A stretch of DNA of 27,006 nucleotides from an uncultured Phascolarctobacterium sp. GTDB taxonomy: Bacteria > Bacillota > Negativicutes > Acidaminococcales > Acidaminococcaceae. Under the pieces are notes generated by a model. It saw only the letters and a program-made list of their open reading frames with translations. It was not told the DNA's origin and ran no database searches. Numbering within the stretch: the stretch's first letter is position 1; every line of letters starts with the position of its first letter. The stretch spans positions 1 to 27,006 of the forward strand of contig URXU01000014.1 of NCBI GenBank assembly GCA_900552005.1, in the 5' to 3' direction. This document shows, piece by piece, positions 15,637 through 24,117 of the stretch. The translations under genes and the position numbers were made by a program.

Positions 15637-15686
15637 AAAAATATTTTACATTTCCTTCAAATTGCGTAAACAGCAGCCATTGATAA

Positions 15687-15718
15687 AAATGGTCATCCGC
15701 CTAAACGGATGACCATTT
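15687..15718 (-). terminator. Strong terminator after the dCMP deaminase gene
   Basis: A perfect 13-bp stem (AAATGGTCATCCG, 15687-15699 with 15706-15718, 6-base loop) is followed by TTTAT on the minus strand. It closes the DUF1385-to-deaminase operon. Confidence 0.85.
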
Positions 15719-15732
15719 GCATTATAAATCTC

Positions 15733-16176
15733 TTATTTCAGAATAACAATTTCCATTCCTGAAGCTTCCATCATATCCTGCGCCAGCTTATCCGGATACG
15801 GATTAGCATAAACCACGCGGCTGATACCGGCATTAATCAGGATCTTGGTACAAACAACACAGGGCTGATGCGTACAATAAAGTGTACCGCCATTAACGGA
15901 AACACCATGATATGCAGCCTGGACCACGGCATTTTGCTCGGCATGAATACCGCGGCACAGCTCATGCATCTTGCCTGACGGCACTTTCAGCTGCTCACGC
16001 AGACAGCCTACCACCTCACAATGCGGCAGATTTTTAGGCGTCCCGTTATAGCCGGTCGCCACAATCTGTCTGTTTTTAACAATCACGGCACCTACACTGC
16101 GCCGCAGGCAGGTAGAACGTTTGCTGACAACCCGGGCGATTTCCATGAAATAATTATCCCAATCAGGTCTTTCCAT
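15733..16176 (-). CDS. comEB: Deoxycytidylate (dCMP) deaminase family protein, ComEB-like
   Basis: This is a zinc deaminase that converts dCMP to dUMP in pyrimidine nucleotide supply. It has 147 residues from the ATG at 16176. The zinc-site motifs are HAEQNAV (His ligand plus catalytic Glu) and THQPCVVCTK (two Cys ligands); an extra Cys/His cluster (LPHCEVVGCLRE) is typical of dCMP deaminases. The ATG follows the upp stop by two bases with no strong Shine-Dalgarno, so it is probably translated by coupling to upp. Its neighbour upp is also a pyrimidine gene, and a terminator follows. Confidence 0.93.
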   Translation of the reverse strand: MERPDWDNYFMEIARVVSKRSTCLRRSVGAVIVKNRQIVATGYNGTPKNLPHCEVVGCLREQLKVPSGKMHELCRGIHAEQNAVVQAAYHGVSVNGGTLYCTHQPCVVCTKILINAGISRVVYANPYPDKLAQDMMEASGMEIVILK

Positions 16177-16178
16177 AA

Positions 16179-16799
16179 TCAAACCGTCCCAAAAATACGA
16201 TCGCCAGCATCGCCCAGACCCGGTACAATGTAGCCGTGCTCGTTAAGATGATCGTCTAAAGCAGCCGTATAAATTTTTACATCGGGATGGGCTGCGTTTA
16301 CTCGTTCCACACCTTCCGGAGCAGCTACCAGACACATGAAACGAATATTTTTCAATCCGCGCTTTTTCAGCTGATCAATAGCCGCCACGGCTGAGCCGCC
16401 CGTAGCCAGCATGGGATCCAGCAAAATAGTATAGGCATTATTGTCGGACGGCAATTTGCAATAGTATTCTTCCGGCTCCAAAGTTTCCTCATTGCGGCTC
16501 ATGCCTATATGACCTACATTGGCTTCCGGAATAACATGTATCACTCCGTCCAAAAAGCCAAGGCCAGCACGCAGAATGGGAACAACGGTAATACTGCCGG
16601 AAAGTGCATAGCCGTCAGTTTCTGTCAAAGGGGTCTGTACTTTCTGTGTTTTTAACGGTAAATCTTTCGTAACTTCAAAAACCATCAGCATCGTAATTTC
16701 ATCTAAAATACGTTTAAACCAGCTCGTTGGAGTCTTTACATCGCGTATTTCCGTTAATTTAGATTTGATTAACGGATGATCGACTACTGTTATCTGCAT
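16179..16799 (-). CDS. upp: Uracil phosphoribosyltransferase
   Basis: Upp converts uracil and PRPP to UMP in pyrimidine salvage. I choose the ATG at 16799 (206 residues, AAGGAA upstream) because the protein then begins MQITVVDHPLIKSKLTEIRD, the normal family start; the longer reading frame runs into glyA. Motifs are VPILRAGLGFLDGV, the PRPP loop LLDPMLATGGSAVAAI, and the uracil-binding end PGLGDAGDRIFGT. It lies 22 bases after glyA and two bases before the deaminase, the same glyA-upp order as in Bacillus. Confidence 0.96.
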   Translation of the reverse strand: MQITVVDHPLIKSKLTEIRDVKTPTSWFKRILDEITMLMVFEVTKDLPLKTQKVQTPLTETDGYALSGSITVVPILRAGLGFLDGVIHVIPEANVGHIGMSRNEETLEPEEYYCKLPSDNNAYTILLDPMLATGGSAVAAIDQLKKRGLKNIRFMCLVAAPEGVERVNAAHPDVKIYTAALDDHLNEHGYIVPGLGDAGDRIFGTV

Positions 16800-16821
16800 G
16801 ATAATCTTCCTTTTCTTATTC

Positions 16822-18072
16822 TTAGAGATTGGGGTACATCGGGTATTTAGCGCACAGAGCCGCAACTCTTGCAGCAGCTTCCTGCTGTTTAGCTGCATCG
16901 TCTTTATTTTTCAGAACCAAACCGATGATGGCGGCTACTTCACGCATGTCATCTTCATTGAAGCCTCTGGTGGTTACAGCCGGAGTTCCCAGACGGATAC
17001 CGCTGGTAATAAACGGGCTGGCCGGATCAAAAGGAATAGTGTTCTTATTGCAGGTAATACCAATTTCATCCAGCAGATGTTCGGCATCTTTACCAGTCAG
17101 GCCCTGATTGCGTACATCTACTAATACCAGATGATTATCGGTGCCGCCGGATACAAGACGGAAACCTTCCTTGGTCAAGGCATCAGCAAAAGCCTTGGCA
17201 TTTTTCACAATATTTTCCTGGTAAGTTTTAAATTCCGGTTTCAAAGCTTCGCCGAAGGCTACAGCCTTAGCTGCTACGATATGCATTAAGGGTCCGCCCT
17301 GGATACCGGGGAAAATTGCTTTATTAATAGCTTTGGCATATTCTTCGTTATTGCAGAGAATCAAACCGCCGCGGGGTCCGCGCAATGTTTTATGAGTAGT
17401 AGTAGTTACCACGTCAGCATACGGAACCGGACTCGGATGCAAGCCTGCTGCTACAAGGCCGGCAATATGAGCCATATCCACCAGCAGCAACGCACCTACG
17501 CTGTGAGCGATTTCTGCCATGCGTTTGAAATCAATGATACGCGGATAAGCGCTGGCACCGGCTACAATCATCTTCGGCTGATGTTCCTGAGCGAGCTTTT
17601 CCAGAGCTTCATAATCAATGGTTTCAGTTTCTTTATCAACGCCATAAGGGACTACATTAAAATATTTACCGGAGATATTTACCGGTGATCCGTGACTCAG
17701 ATGGCCGCCTTGGGAAAGATTCATGCCCATCATGGTATCACCGGGCTTCATGAAAGCAAAGTATACGGCCAAATTAGTGCTGGCACCGCAGTGAGGCTGA
17801 ACATTGGCATATTTAGCGCCAAAAAGCTTTTTCGCACGTTCAATCGCCAATGTTTCCACCTTGTCAACATATTCACAACCGCCATAATAACGATGTCCAG
17901 GATAACCTTCGGCATACTTATTAGTAAGAATAGTACCCATAGCTTCCATAACAGCCGGAGATACAAAATTTTCAGAAGCAATTAATTCAATTTTATTTCT
18001 CTGACGTCCTAATTCTTCATCAATAAAACCTTTAAGTTCAGGATCGGTTACTGCCAAGCTTGCTAAATTCAT
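16822..18072 (-). CDS. glyA: Serine hydroxymethyltransferase
   Basis: GlyA is a PLP enzyme converting serine and tetrahydrofolate to glycine and methylene-THF. It has 416 residues from the ATG at 18072, with GGAGGG seven bases upstream; an in-frame TTG upstream overlaps that site and is unlikely. It shows ENFVSPAVMEAMG, YAEGYPGHRYYGGCEYVD, LLVDMAHIAGLVAAG, the PLP-lysine motif TTTTHKTLRGPRGG, and C-terminal SGIRLGTPAVTTRGF. The 16-base gap to the ywlG-type gene rules out a glycine riboswitch between them. Confidence 0.97.
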   Translation of the reverse strand: MNLASLAVTDPELKGFIDEELGRQRNKIELIASENFVSPAVMEAMGTILTNKYAEGYPGHRYYGGCEYVDKVETLAIERAKKLFGAKYANVQPHCGASTNLAVYFAFMKPGDTMMGMNLSQGGHLSHGSPVNISGKYFNVVPYGVDKETETIDYEALEKLAQEHQPKMIVAGASAYPRIIDFKRMAEIAHSVGALLLVDMAHIAGLVAAGLHPSPVPYADVVTTTTHKTLRGPRGGLILCNNEEYAKAINKAIFPGIQGGPLMHIVAAKAVAFGEALKPEFKTYQENIVKNAKAFADALTKEGFRLVSGGTDNHLVLVDVRNQGLTGKDAEHLLDEIGITCNKNTIPFDPASPFITSGIRLGTPAVTTRGFNEDDMREVAAIIGLVLKNKDDAAKQQEAAARVAALCAKYPMYPNL

Positions 18073-18103
18073 TGTTAGTCCCTCCAAATAATTAAATTAC
18101 ACC

Positions 18104-18655
18104 TCATCTGTTTTCCGGGTAATGCGCCCGTTCGCCGCCAATCAGCGGCGGTCTGGTTCTTGCTGCCGTAAGCACAGCATCACCAATATATTTATGCTGC
18201 AGGCGTACAGGCACAGCCACCCTTTTCAGGTGCATACCGATCAATGTCTGACCGATATCCATGCCAAGATGCGCCGTAACAGTCTCTACCACAATGGGCT
18301 CGGCAAAACCTTCATAAGCTGCTGTAGCCATAGCTCCTCCCGCATGCGGCATCGGACGCACCGTTACTTCGGTAAATCCATATTTTTCCGCGGCAGCAGC
18401 TTCCATAACGATAGCACGGTTCAGATGCTCACAGCATTGTACGGCCAGATAGAGTCCATGTCTGTCCGTTACCTCTTTCAGGGAACGAAAAATCATTGCG
18501 GCAGCCTCACCGCTGCCTCCGGTACCGATCTTGTGACCGATAACCTCACTGGTACTGCAGCCCAGGACAAAAATCTGGCCCTTTTTTACTTTGGCCGCAG
18601 CAATAAGCTCCTCGGCAGCTTCTGTAACCTGCCGGGCAATATTTTCTAACTCCAT
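18104..18655 (-). CDS. ywlG: TIGR01440/DUF436 family protein (YwlG-like), function unknown
   Basis: This 183-residue soluble protein has the conserved features of the YwlG family: VLGCSTSEVIGHKIGT near the N terminus, LAVQCCEHLNRAIVME in the middle (a Cys-Cys-Glu-His group), VRPMPHAGGAMATAAYE, and a C-terminal VRLQHKYIGDAVLTAARTRPPLIGG. The conserved Cys, Glu and His residues hint at a metal or active site, but I know of no established function. Its start overlaps the rpiB stop by one base (TAATG). The rpiB-ywlG-glyA order is conserved in many Firmicutes, which suggests a link to sugar-phosphate or one-carbon metabolism, as inference only. Confidence 0.9.
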   Translation of the reverse strand: MELENIARQVTEAAEELIAAAKVKKGQIFVLGCSTSEVIGHKIGTGGSGEAAAMIFRSLKEVTDRHGLYLAVQCCEHLNRAIVMEAAAAEKYGFTEVTVRPMPHAGGAMATAAYEGFAEPIVVETVTAHLGMDIGQTLIGMHLKRVAVPVRLQHKYIGDAVLTAARTRPPLIGGERAHYPENR

Positions 18656-19104
18656 TATTTCTCAGACTCCAGCGCCATAATCTTATTAACTCTTCTTTCA
18701 TGCCGTCCGCCGGCAAACTCCGTTGCCAGCCAAACATCGACAATCATTTCAGCAAGCCCCACACCAGTGGTACGCTCACCCATACATAAGACATTGGCAT
18801 TATTATGTTCACGGCTCATTTTAGCGGAATATACGTCTGCACAAAGCGCCGCTCTGATTCCCCGGCATTTATTGGCCGCAATGGAAATTCCTATGCCTGT
18901 TCCACAAATCAAAATTCCTTTTTCCGCACCGCTATCGCCGGAAGTAATATCCTGGCACAGTTTAGCAGCATAATCCGGATAATCACAGGATTCTTCAGTA
19001 TAGGTACCATGGTCTACTACCTCGATACCCTTATCCTGCAGATATTTTTTAATATGTTCTTTCAGATGGATACCGCCATGATCACTAGCCATTGCTATTT
19101 TCAT
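18655..19104 (-). CDS. rpiB: Ribose-5-phosphate isomerase B
   Basis: RpiB interconverts ribose-5-phosphate and ribulose-5-phosphate. It has 149 residues from the ATG at 19104 (AGGAGG seven bases upstream; another ATG six bases earlier is too close to that site). Motifs are KIAMASDHGGIHLKEHI, DYPDYAAKLC, the active-site Cys in GILICGTGIGISIAANK, and the SREHNNANVLCMGERT segment. LacA/LacB are related, but no lactose genes are near and the neighbours are those of RpiB in Firmicutes. Confidence 0.94.
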   Translation of the reverse strand: MKIAMASDHGGIHLKEHIKKYLQDKGIEVVDHGTYTEESCDYPDYAAKLCQDITSGDSGAEKGILICGTGIGISIAANKCRGIRAALCADVYSAKMSREHNNANVLCMGERTTGVGLAEMIVDVWLATEFAGGRHERRVNKIMALESEK

Positions 19105-19139
19105 AATCATTCCTCCTATCGGTAAGGTATCAAACAGCT

Positions 19140-20237
19140 TTATTGTACCATAAAATCAGGCAACTGCGCACCGTTTTTTAACTTCAGTCCCTCATCCGTC
19201 TGCATTACCAGCTGGTAACCTGCAGCCTTGCGCATTCTGTTCATTACAGCCAGTCCTATGCCGCTTTCATCAATACCTTCTGCCAGAATAACATCAGGCC
19301 TGGTGCGGTCAAAATCTCGCAGCAAATAAAAAAGCTTTGCCGCCAGTTCTTCTTTAGCCACTCCCCAGCAGGCAATCTGCAGCTTTCCGGCAGCAGGCAG
19401 CCGCCGGCGCAGATTATCACTGCACAAAACGCCTACTTTCAAACCGGCGTCTGACGCTTTCTGCACCATTGCCGGCAATAATTGGGCGCTGGCTCCTTCC
19501 AGCAAATACATGGGAGCCTTTGGCGCATAATGACGATATTTCATACCCGGTGCCTTGGGTTTGAAATTTTTGTCACCCTGCAGAGCCGGGTCAATATCTA
19601 CCGCTCCCAAAACCTCAGTCAGCATTTCATAGGTAATGCCTCCTGGCCGCAAAATAACCGGCACCGGTTCCGTAGTATCCACAACTGTTGATTCAACACC
19701 TATGCCACAGCTGCCGCCATCTATGACAGCTGCAATCTTGCCTTGCATATCCTCCAGCACATCAGCAGCATTGGTAGGGCTCGGACGTCCTGAAATATTA
19801 GCTGACGGCGCCGCAATCGGACAGCCACAGGCTTTTATGAGCTGCTGCGCATATGGATTGGCAGGACAGCGCACAGCTACTGTGGGCAGCCCGGCACTTA
19901 CAGCATCAGGCACAATATCCGATTTATTTACAACCAGAGTTAAAGGTCCCGGCCAAAATTTTTCCATAAGTATTCTGGCATTAGCCGTTAACCCACTGGT
20001 CAGCTGCGCAATATCCTCCGGTTTAGAAATATGCAGAATCAGCGGATTATCATTGGGGCGCCCTTTGGCAGCAAAAATTTTGCCTACCGCTTCCCCGTTA
20101 AGTCCATTTGCTCCCAGTCCATAAACCGTCTCCGTTGGAAACGCCACCACTTCGCCCTGATGAATCAAGGAGGCAGCCTGCGTCATAATCTTTTCATCTT
20201 CAGCATTATTTTGTAATTTCCAGTAATACGTCTGCAT
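19140..20237 (-). CDS. L-threonylcarbamoyladenylate synthase (Sua5/YwlC type)
   Basis: This enzyme makes threonylcarbamoyl-AMP from threonine, bicarbonate and ATP for the t6A37 modification of ANN-decoding tRNAs. It has 365 residues from the ATG at 20237, with AGGTGG upstream inside the 3' end of prmC; longer in-frame starts would lie deeper in prmC. The YrdC domain fills roughly residues 15-210 (VVAFPTETVYGLGANG, KIFAAKGRPNDNPLILHI, TVAVRCPANPYAQQLI, PIAAPSANISGRPSPT). The C-terminal Sua5 domain is present (KAPGMKYRHYAPKAPMYLLEG), which makes it the long Sua5 form. It overlaps prmC by 32 bases. sua5 or ywlC would be reasonable symbols. Confidence 0.93.
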   Translation of the reverse strand: MQTYYWKLQNNAEDEKIMTQAASLIHQGEVVAFPTETVYGLGANGLNGEAVGKIFAAKGRPNDNPLILHISKPEDIAQLTSGLTANARILMEKFWPGPLTLVVNKSDIVPDAVSAGLPTVAVRCPANPYAQQLIKACGCPIAAPSANISGRPSPTNAADVLEDMQGKIAAVIDGGSCGIGVESTVVDTTEPVPVILRPGGITYEMLTEVLGAVDIDPALQGDKNFKPKAPGMKYRHYAPKAPMYLLEGASAQLLPAMVQKASDAGLKVGVLCSDNLRRRLPAAGKLQIACWGVAKEELAAKLFYLLRDFDRTRPDVILAEGIDESGIGLAVMNRMRKAAGYQLVMQTDEGLKLKNGAQLPDFMVQ

Positions 20238-21111
20238 ATTTACCACCTTCTTTAGTTGCAAAAACCATTCTGTCAATGCCCGCATAATCTTTCCGCACCG
20301 CAACAGCCCTCAAACCATGCTCACAGCACATGGCGCATACCGCGGCACTTTGCCGAACTCCTATTTCAAAGGCCAGCATGCCTTCCTCAGCAAGGTACTG
20401 CAGCGCCTGAGCAATAATCCTGCGATAAAAATCCAGCCCGTCTTCCCCACCGTCCAGCGCTCCATGCGGTTCCTGCTGCACATCCTCAGCCAGTTTCGCA
20501 ATATCAGCCGCCGGAATGTAGGGAGGATTGGAAACAATGATATCAAATTTTTTATTCTCGGGTATGGCACTGAATAAATCAGACAGCAAAAAAGCAGCCC
20601 GGTCCGCCACGCCAATCTGCAAGGCATTTTCTTTAGCCGTCACCAGCGCCCCCGAAGAAATATCCACGCCGACACCTTTGGCCTGCGGCAGATAATCCAG
20701 CAAAGAGACAATAATTGCTCCGCTGCCGGTGCCTATATCCAAAATCTTCGGTGCTGGATTTATCTTTTCAGAGGCCATCACCAGGCTTTCCACCAGCAGC
20801 TCAGTTTCCGGGCGCGGCACCAGCGTATCGCGGCTAACCTTAAAAATATTGCGCATAAAGGCTTTTTCGCCAAGAATATATGCCAAAGGCTCATGCTTGG
20901 CCCTGCGTGCCACGTAATTACGGTATTGAGCCAGTTCCTGCTCGTCCAGCGGCCTTTCAAAATCCAGATACAATTTAATGCGTTCACATTTTAAAACAGC
21001 ACAAAGCAGTATTTCCGCATCAAGGCGCGGATTTTCCACGCCTTTATCTGCAAAATACTGCTTCGTCCAATTTAATATTTTAATAATAGTCCAAACAGGC
21101 TTCGTTTCCAC
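20206..21111 (-). CDS. prmC: Peptide chain release factor N5-glutamine methyltransferase
   Basis: PrmC methylates the glutamine of the GGQ motif in release factors, and its substrate gene prfA is directly upstream. Of 301 residues, the N-terminal helical domain (about 1-90) is followed by the SAM-binding motif ILDIGTGSGAIIVSLL and the catalytic IVSNPPYIP (NPPY). The start codon is GTG at 21111, one base after the prfA stop, with AGGTGA overlapping the last prfA codons: a tightly coupled pair. Confidence 0.95.
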   Translation of the reverse strand: METKPVWTIIKILNWTKQYFADKGVENPRLDAEILLCAVLKCERIKLYLDFERPLDEQELAQYRNYVARRAKHEPLAYILGEKAFMRNIFKVSRDTLVPRPETELLVESLVMASEKINPAPKILDIGTGSGAIIVSLLDYLPQAKGVGVDISSGALVTAKENALQIGVADRAAFLLSDLFSAIPENKKFDIIVSNPPYIPAADIAKLAEDVQQEPHGALDGGEDGLDFYRRIIAQALQYLAEEGMLAFEIGVRQSAAVCAMCCEHGLRAVAVRKDYAGIDRMVFATKEGGKYADVLLEITK

Positions 21112-21112
21112 T

Positions 21113-22180
21113 TTATTTCACCTGACGTAATTGTTCACTTTGTTTTGCTGTAATCAGCGCATCCAGCAGCTCATCCAGATCACCGTTAACAACGGCATCC
21201 AGCTTATGCAGCGTCAGACCGATGCGATGATCGGTAACGCGTCCCTGCGGATAATTATAGGTTCTGATGCGTTCGCTGCGGTCACCGGTGCCTACCTGGC
21301 TTTTGCGGTCCTCCGCCGTAGCAGCGCGCTGCTGCTCCTGCGCCTGCTCTAAAATGCGGGCACGCAGAACACGCATACATTTTTCACGATTTTTCAGCTG
21401 GGATTTTTCATCTTGGCACTGAGCCACAATACCTGTGGGAATATGTGTAATACGCACGGCTGACTCGGTCTTATTAACATACTGACCGCCGGCGCCGCCT
21501 GCTCTGTAAGTATCAATACGCAAATCAGCCGGATTAATCTCCACATCTACCTCTTCAGCTTCCGGCAATACGGCCACTGTTACGGTAGAAGTATGCACGC
21601 GGCCCTGAGATTCCGTTTCCGGTACGCGCTGCACGCGATGCACGCCGCTTTCAAACTTCATGCGGCTGTAAACATTGTCACCGCTGATCTGGAATACAAC
21701 CTCCTTAAAACCGCCAAGTTCCGTAGGATTGGAATCCATGACCTCCACATGCCAGCCGCGGCTTTCGGCATAGCGCAGATACATTCTAAACAGTACGCCG
21801 GCAAACAATGCCGCCTCTTCACCACCGGCGCCGCCACGTATTTCCACAATAACATTTTTCTCATCATTGGGATCGGACGGCAGCAGCAAAATAGTGAGCT
21901 TCTCTTCGTAAGCCGCCAGCTTCGGCTTCAGTTCCTTCAGCTCTTCCTTGGCCATTTCTGTAAGTTCTTCATCTTCACCTGCGGCAAGAATCTCTTCTGC
22001 CTCAGCTCTTGATTGCAGCATATCCCGATATTCACGATACGCACTAACAATTTCTGTCAGTTTAGCATGTGCCTTGGTGCATTTCAGCCACTCTTCCTGA
22101 TTGGCAATTACATCAGGATCGCTGATCTTTGCTTCCAAATCAAGATATCTGTCTTCCAACGCCTGTAATTTATCTATCAT
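21113..22180 (-). CDS. prfA: Peptide chain release factor 1
   Basis: RF1 reads UAA and UAG. The 355 residues show the RF1-type decoding segment VQRVPETESQGRVHTS (a P-x-T tripeptide rather than the SPF of RF2) and the peptidyl-hydrolysis motif AGGAGGQYVNKTESAVRITH. The C-terminal NYPQGRVTDHRIGLTLHKLD is typical. The start overlaps the stop of the DUF1385 gene by one base (TAATG). Confidence 0.97.
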   Translation of the reverse strand: MIDKLQALEDRYLDLEAKISDPDVIANQEEWLKCTKAHAKLTEIVSAYREYRDMLQSRAEAEEILAAGEDEELTEMAKEELKELKPKLAAYEEKLTILLLPSDPNDEKNVIVEIRGGAGGEEAALFAGVLFRMYLRYAESRGWHVEVMDSNPTELGGFKEVVFQISGDNVYSRMKFESGVHRVQRVPETESQGRVHTSTVTVAVLPEAEEVDVEINPADLRIDTYRAGGAGGQYVNKTESAVRITHIPTGIVAQCQDEKSQLKNREKCMRVLRARILEQAQEQQRAATAEDRKSQVGTGDRSERIRTYNYPQGRVTDHRIGLTLHKLDAVVNGDLDELLDALITAKQSEQLRQVK

Positions 22181-23073
22181 TAATCAATCTTCTCCTGCTC
22201 AATAATTTCTTCCGGCGGCAAAACTGCTTTTAATGAAGCAATGGCCACTTCAATCTGCGAATCATCCGGCTCTCTTGTCGTCAGTTTCTGCAGCAGCAAA
22301 CCGGGCATAATCGCGAAATGCACCATCTTATTCTCTGCATGCGCGCCGGCAAAGCGGATGATCTCATAGCTGACACCGGCAATCACCGGCATCAGAATAA
22401 CCCTTGAGGCAATGCGCTCTAATAGATTTGGCCAGCCTAAAAAGGTAAAAATAAACATACTGATGAGCATGACAATCATCAGAAAATTAGTGCCGCAGCG
22501 CGGATGCAGCGTACTGAAAGGCCGCACATTTTCCACTACCAGCGGCAAGCCGGCTTCGTAAGTATAAATAGTTTTATGTTCTGCACCGTGATATTGAAAA
22601 ACTCTTTGAATATCGTTCATTGAAGAAATCACAGCAATATAGGTTAAAAAAATAACCATACGCAGCACACCCTCTGCCAAGTTCAGCAGCATGGGATCAT
22701 TAGTCAGATTATGCAGAAAACGCATGGACCAGGTCGGCAGTACAATAAACAGGCCAATAGCCAGAACTACCGACATGCATATGGTCATCACCATTTCCTT
22801 AGTAGTCAGCTGTTCATCATCTTCACCGGATACCTGCGCTGAATAGGCCAGTGCCTTCATACCGTCATACAATGATTCAAATAAAGCAATAACTCCGCGC
22901 AGTAATGGTTTTTTCAAAATGGGATACTTATCCCTGATACTGCTGACTGGATTAACATCAACAGAAATTTCTCCATCGGGCTGGCGCACTGCAACCGCAA
23001 TCTTGTTCTGTCCGCGCATCATCACGCCCTCAATGACAGCCTGCCCGCCTACATTAAATTTTGGTTTGTCCAT
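22180..23073 (-). CDS. DUF1385 family membrane protein (YqhQ-like)
   Basis: The protein has about 297 residues from an ATG near 23073, giving MDKPKFNVGGQAVIEGVMMRG, the standard family beginning. Hydrophobic helices lie near 95-120, 135-160 and 200-240. Conserved features include VGGQAVIEGVMMRG, the FQYHGAEHKTIYTYE histidine/glutamate motif, FSTLHPRCGTNFLMIVM, and RIASRVILMPVIAGVSYEI. The HxxEHK-type and HPRCGTNF motifs look like a metal or catalytic site, but no reaction is established to my knowledge. It commonly lies between rpmE and prfA in Firmicutes, as here. A promoter (23105-23133) precedes it, and it is the first gene of the operon. Confidence 0.92.
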   Translation of the reverse strand: MDKPKFNVGGQAVIEGVMMRGQNKIAVAVRQPDGEISVDVNPVSSIRDKYPILKKPLLRGVIALFESLYDGMKALAYSAQVSGEDDEQLTTKEMVMTICMSVVLAIGLFIVLPTWSMRFLHNLTNDPMLLNLAEGVLRMVIFLTYIAVISSMNDIQRVFQYHGAEHKTIYTYEAGLPLVVENVRPFSTLHPRCGTNFLMIVMLISMFIFTFLGWPNLLERIASRVILMPVIAGVSYEIIRFAGAHAENKMVHFAIMPGLLLQKLTTREPDDSQIEVAIASLKAVLPPEEIIEQEKID

Positions 23074-23104
23074 AAAATACCCCGAAAACAATACATTAAA
23101 TGAA

Positions 23105-23133
23105 AATCTATCTTTACTGACTCATACAGTCAA
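23105..23133 (-). promoter_or_regulatory. Sigma-A-type promoter for the DUF1385-prfA-...-deaminase operon
   Basis: On the minus strand TTGACT (23128-23133) and TAGATT (23105-23110) are 17 bases apart. TGACT...AGTCA forms a small inverted repeat over the -35 and spacer. Confidence 0.55.
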
Positions 23134-23150
23134 TTAAAAAGTGCCGCATA

Positions 23151-23183
23151 TAAACACAGCAGAGCTTTTTGAGCTCTGCTGTG
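23151..23183 (-). terminator. Terminator after rpmE
   Basis: A 12-bp perfect stem (CACAGCAGAGCT, 23155-23166 with 23172-23183, 5-base loop) lies just after the rpmE stop. The downstream T-run is short (TTTATAT), so termination may be partial. Confidence 0.75.
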
Positions 23184-23190
23184 AAGGTGA

Positions 23191-23394
23191 TTATTTTTCT
23201 GTGTTATAACGTTTATTGAATTTTTCAATACGGCCACGTGCTGCAACATTACGTTGTTGGCCGGTAAAGAACGGGTGGCATTTGGAGCAAACGTCAACAC
23301 GCAATTCACCTTTTACACTGCCAGTTACGAAACTTGCGCCGCAGGCACAGGTTGCAGTAACTTCATTGTATTTCGGATGAATATTTTCTTTCAT
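23191..23394 (-). CDS. rpmE: 50S ribosomal protein L31, zinc-binding type
   Basis: This is a 67-residue protein from the ATG at 23394 (AGGTG seven bases upstream), beginning MKENIHPKYNEVTATCACG. It keeps the zinc ligands of the C+ form: Cys-x-Cys in CACG and Cys-x-x-Cys in DVCSKCHPFFTG, followed by the L31 ending (RGRIEKFNKRY). Zinc-binding L31 is often replaced by a zinc-free paralogue under zinc limitation; no paralogue is present in this window. It has its own promoter and terminator. Confidence 0.96.
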   Translation of the reverse strand: MKENIHPKYNEVTATCACGASFVTGSVKGELRVDVCSKCHPFFTGQQRNVAARGRIEKFNKRYNTEK

Positions 23395-23424
23395 TATTGT
23401 GCACCTCACTTTTCAATTACGGAT

Positions 23425-23453
23425 ATTATATACTATTCGATATTAACGCTAAA
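23425..23453 (-). promoter_or_regulatory. Candidate promoter for rpmE
   Basis: A perfect TATAAT (23425-23430, minus strand) has TTTAGC 17 bases upstream (23448-23453). The -35 is weak. The leader would be about 24 bases. Confidence 0.5.
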
Positions 23454-23510
23454 TAATTGTATCATATACCATTAAGATACGCAAGCTGTTTTTAAACAGA
23501 AAAAATATTT

Positions 23511-23544
23511 TTGCATAATAAAATAACCCCCGCCGAAGCGGGGG
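23511..23544 (-). terminator. Strong terminator after hsp20
   Basis: A GC-rich stem (CCCCCGC with GCGGGGG, 23527-23544, 4-base loop) is followed on the minus strand by TTATTTTATT, directly after the hsp20 stop. Confidence 0.9.
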
Positions 23545-23550
23545 CCTGCA

Positions 23551-24003
23551 TCAACCTTCAATAGCGATGTAATTATGACCTTCTTCAACTTTCTTAGGTT
23601 CAGTTTTCGGAACGAATACCTTTAAGATACCGTCTTCAAATTTTGCTTTAATTTCTTCCTGTTTTACATCTTCACCAACATAGAAGGTTCTTGCACATTG
23701 ACCACAATAACGTTCGCGGCGGATGTAAACGCCTTCATCGTTTTTCTCATCTTTGTCCATACCTTTAGCGGCGCTAATGGTTAAATAACCATTTTCCAGT
23801 TTAGCGGTAACATTTTCTTTCTTGAAGCCCGGTAAATCAATATCCATCTCATAACCGGCATCGGTTTCTTTAATATCTGTCTTCATGATATTTTTTTCAT
23901 GTTTACCGTATAACGGATTATTTCTTCCGAAAAACTCTCTTTCAAACGGAAAATCCATAAAATCATCAAATAAATTTTCACCAAAAATACTAGGAACTCT
24001 CAT
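23551..24003 (-). CDS. Small heat shock protein, Hsp20/alpha-crystallin family
   Basis: Hsp20 proteins are ATP-independent holdases that form oligomers and bind unfolding proteins. The 150 residues have a short N-terminal arm (1-38, Phe-rich), the alpha-crystallin domain (about 40-133; MDIDLPGFKKENVTAKLENGYLTI, GVYIRRERYCGQC, FEDGILKVFVPK), and a C-terminal I-x-I motif (YIAIEG). Cys100 and Cys103 form a CGQC pair inside the crystallin domain, where most relatives I can recall have Ser/Tyr/Gly. GGAGGT lies seven bases before the ATG. Transcription probably starts near 24111, about 105 bases upstream, from a promoter overlapping a CIRCE element, so HrcA control is expected. Confidence 0.95.
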   Translation of the reverse strand: MRVPSIFGENLFDDFMDFPFEREFFGRNNPLYGKHEKNIMKTDIKETDAGYEMDIDLPGFKKENVTAKLENGYLTISAAKGMDKDEKNDEGVYIRRERYCGQCARTFYVGEDVKQEEIKAKFEDGILKVFVPKTEPKKVEEGHNYIAIEG

Positions 24004-24117
24004 AAGTCATACCTCCATATCAAGCTCACAGTAAGAATTGATGCTGTGGTTTAATCTTTATAATCTTCACTCAGAAGGGAACCGCTTTATTTGCTGTTCT
24101 TTTCTTTGTTTAATTAT

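Noticed and set aside
18073..18103. A glycine riboswitch before glyA
   Set aside because: The gap to the upstream gene is far too short and contains only a ribosome-binding site.
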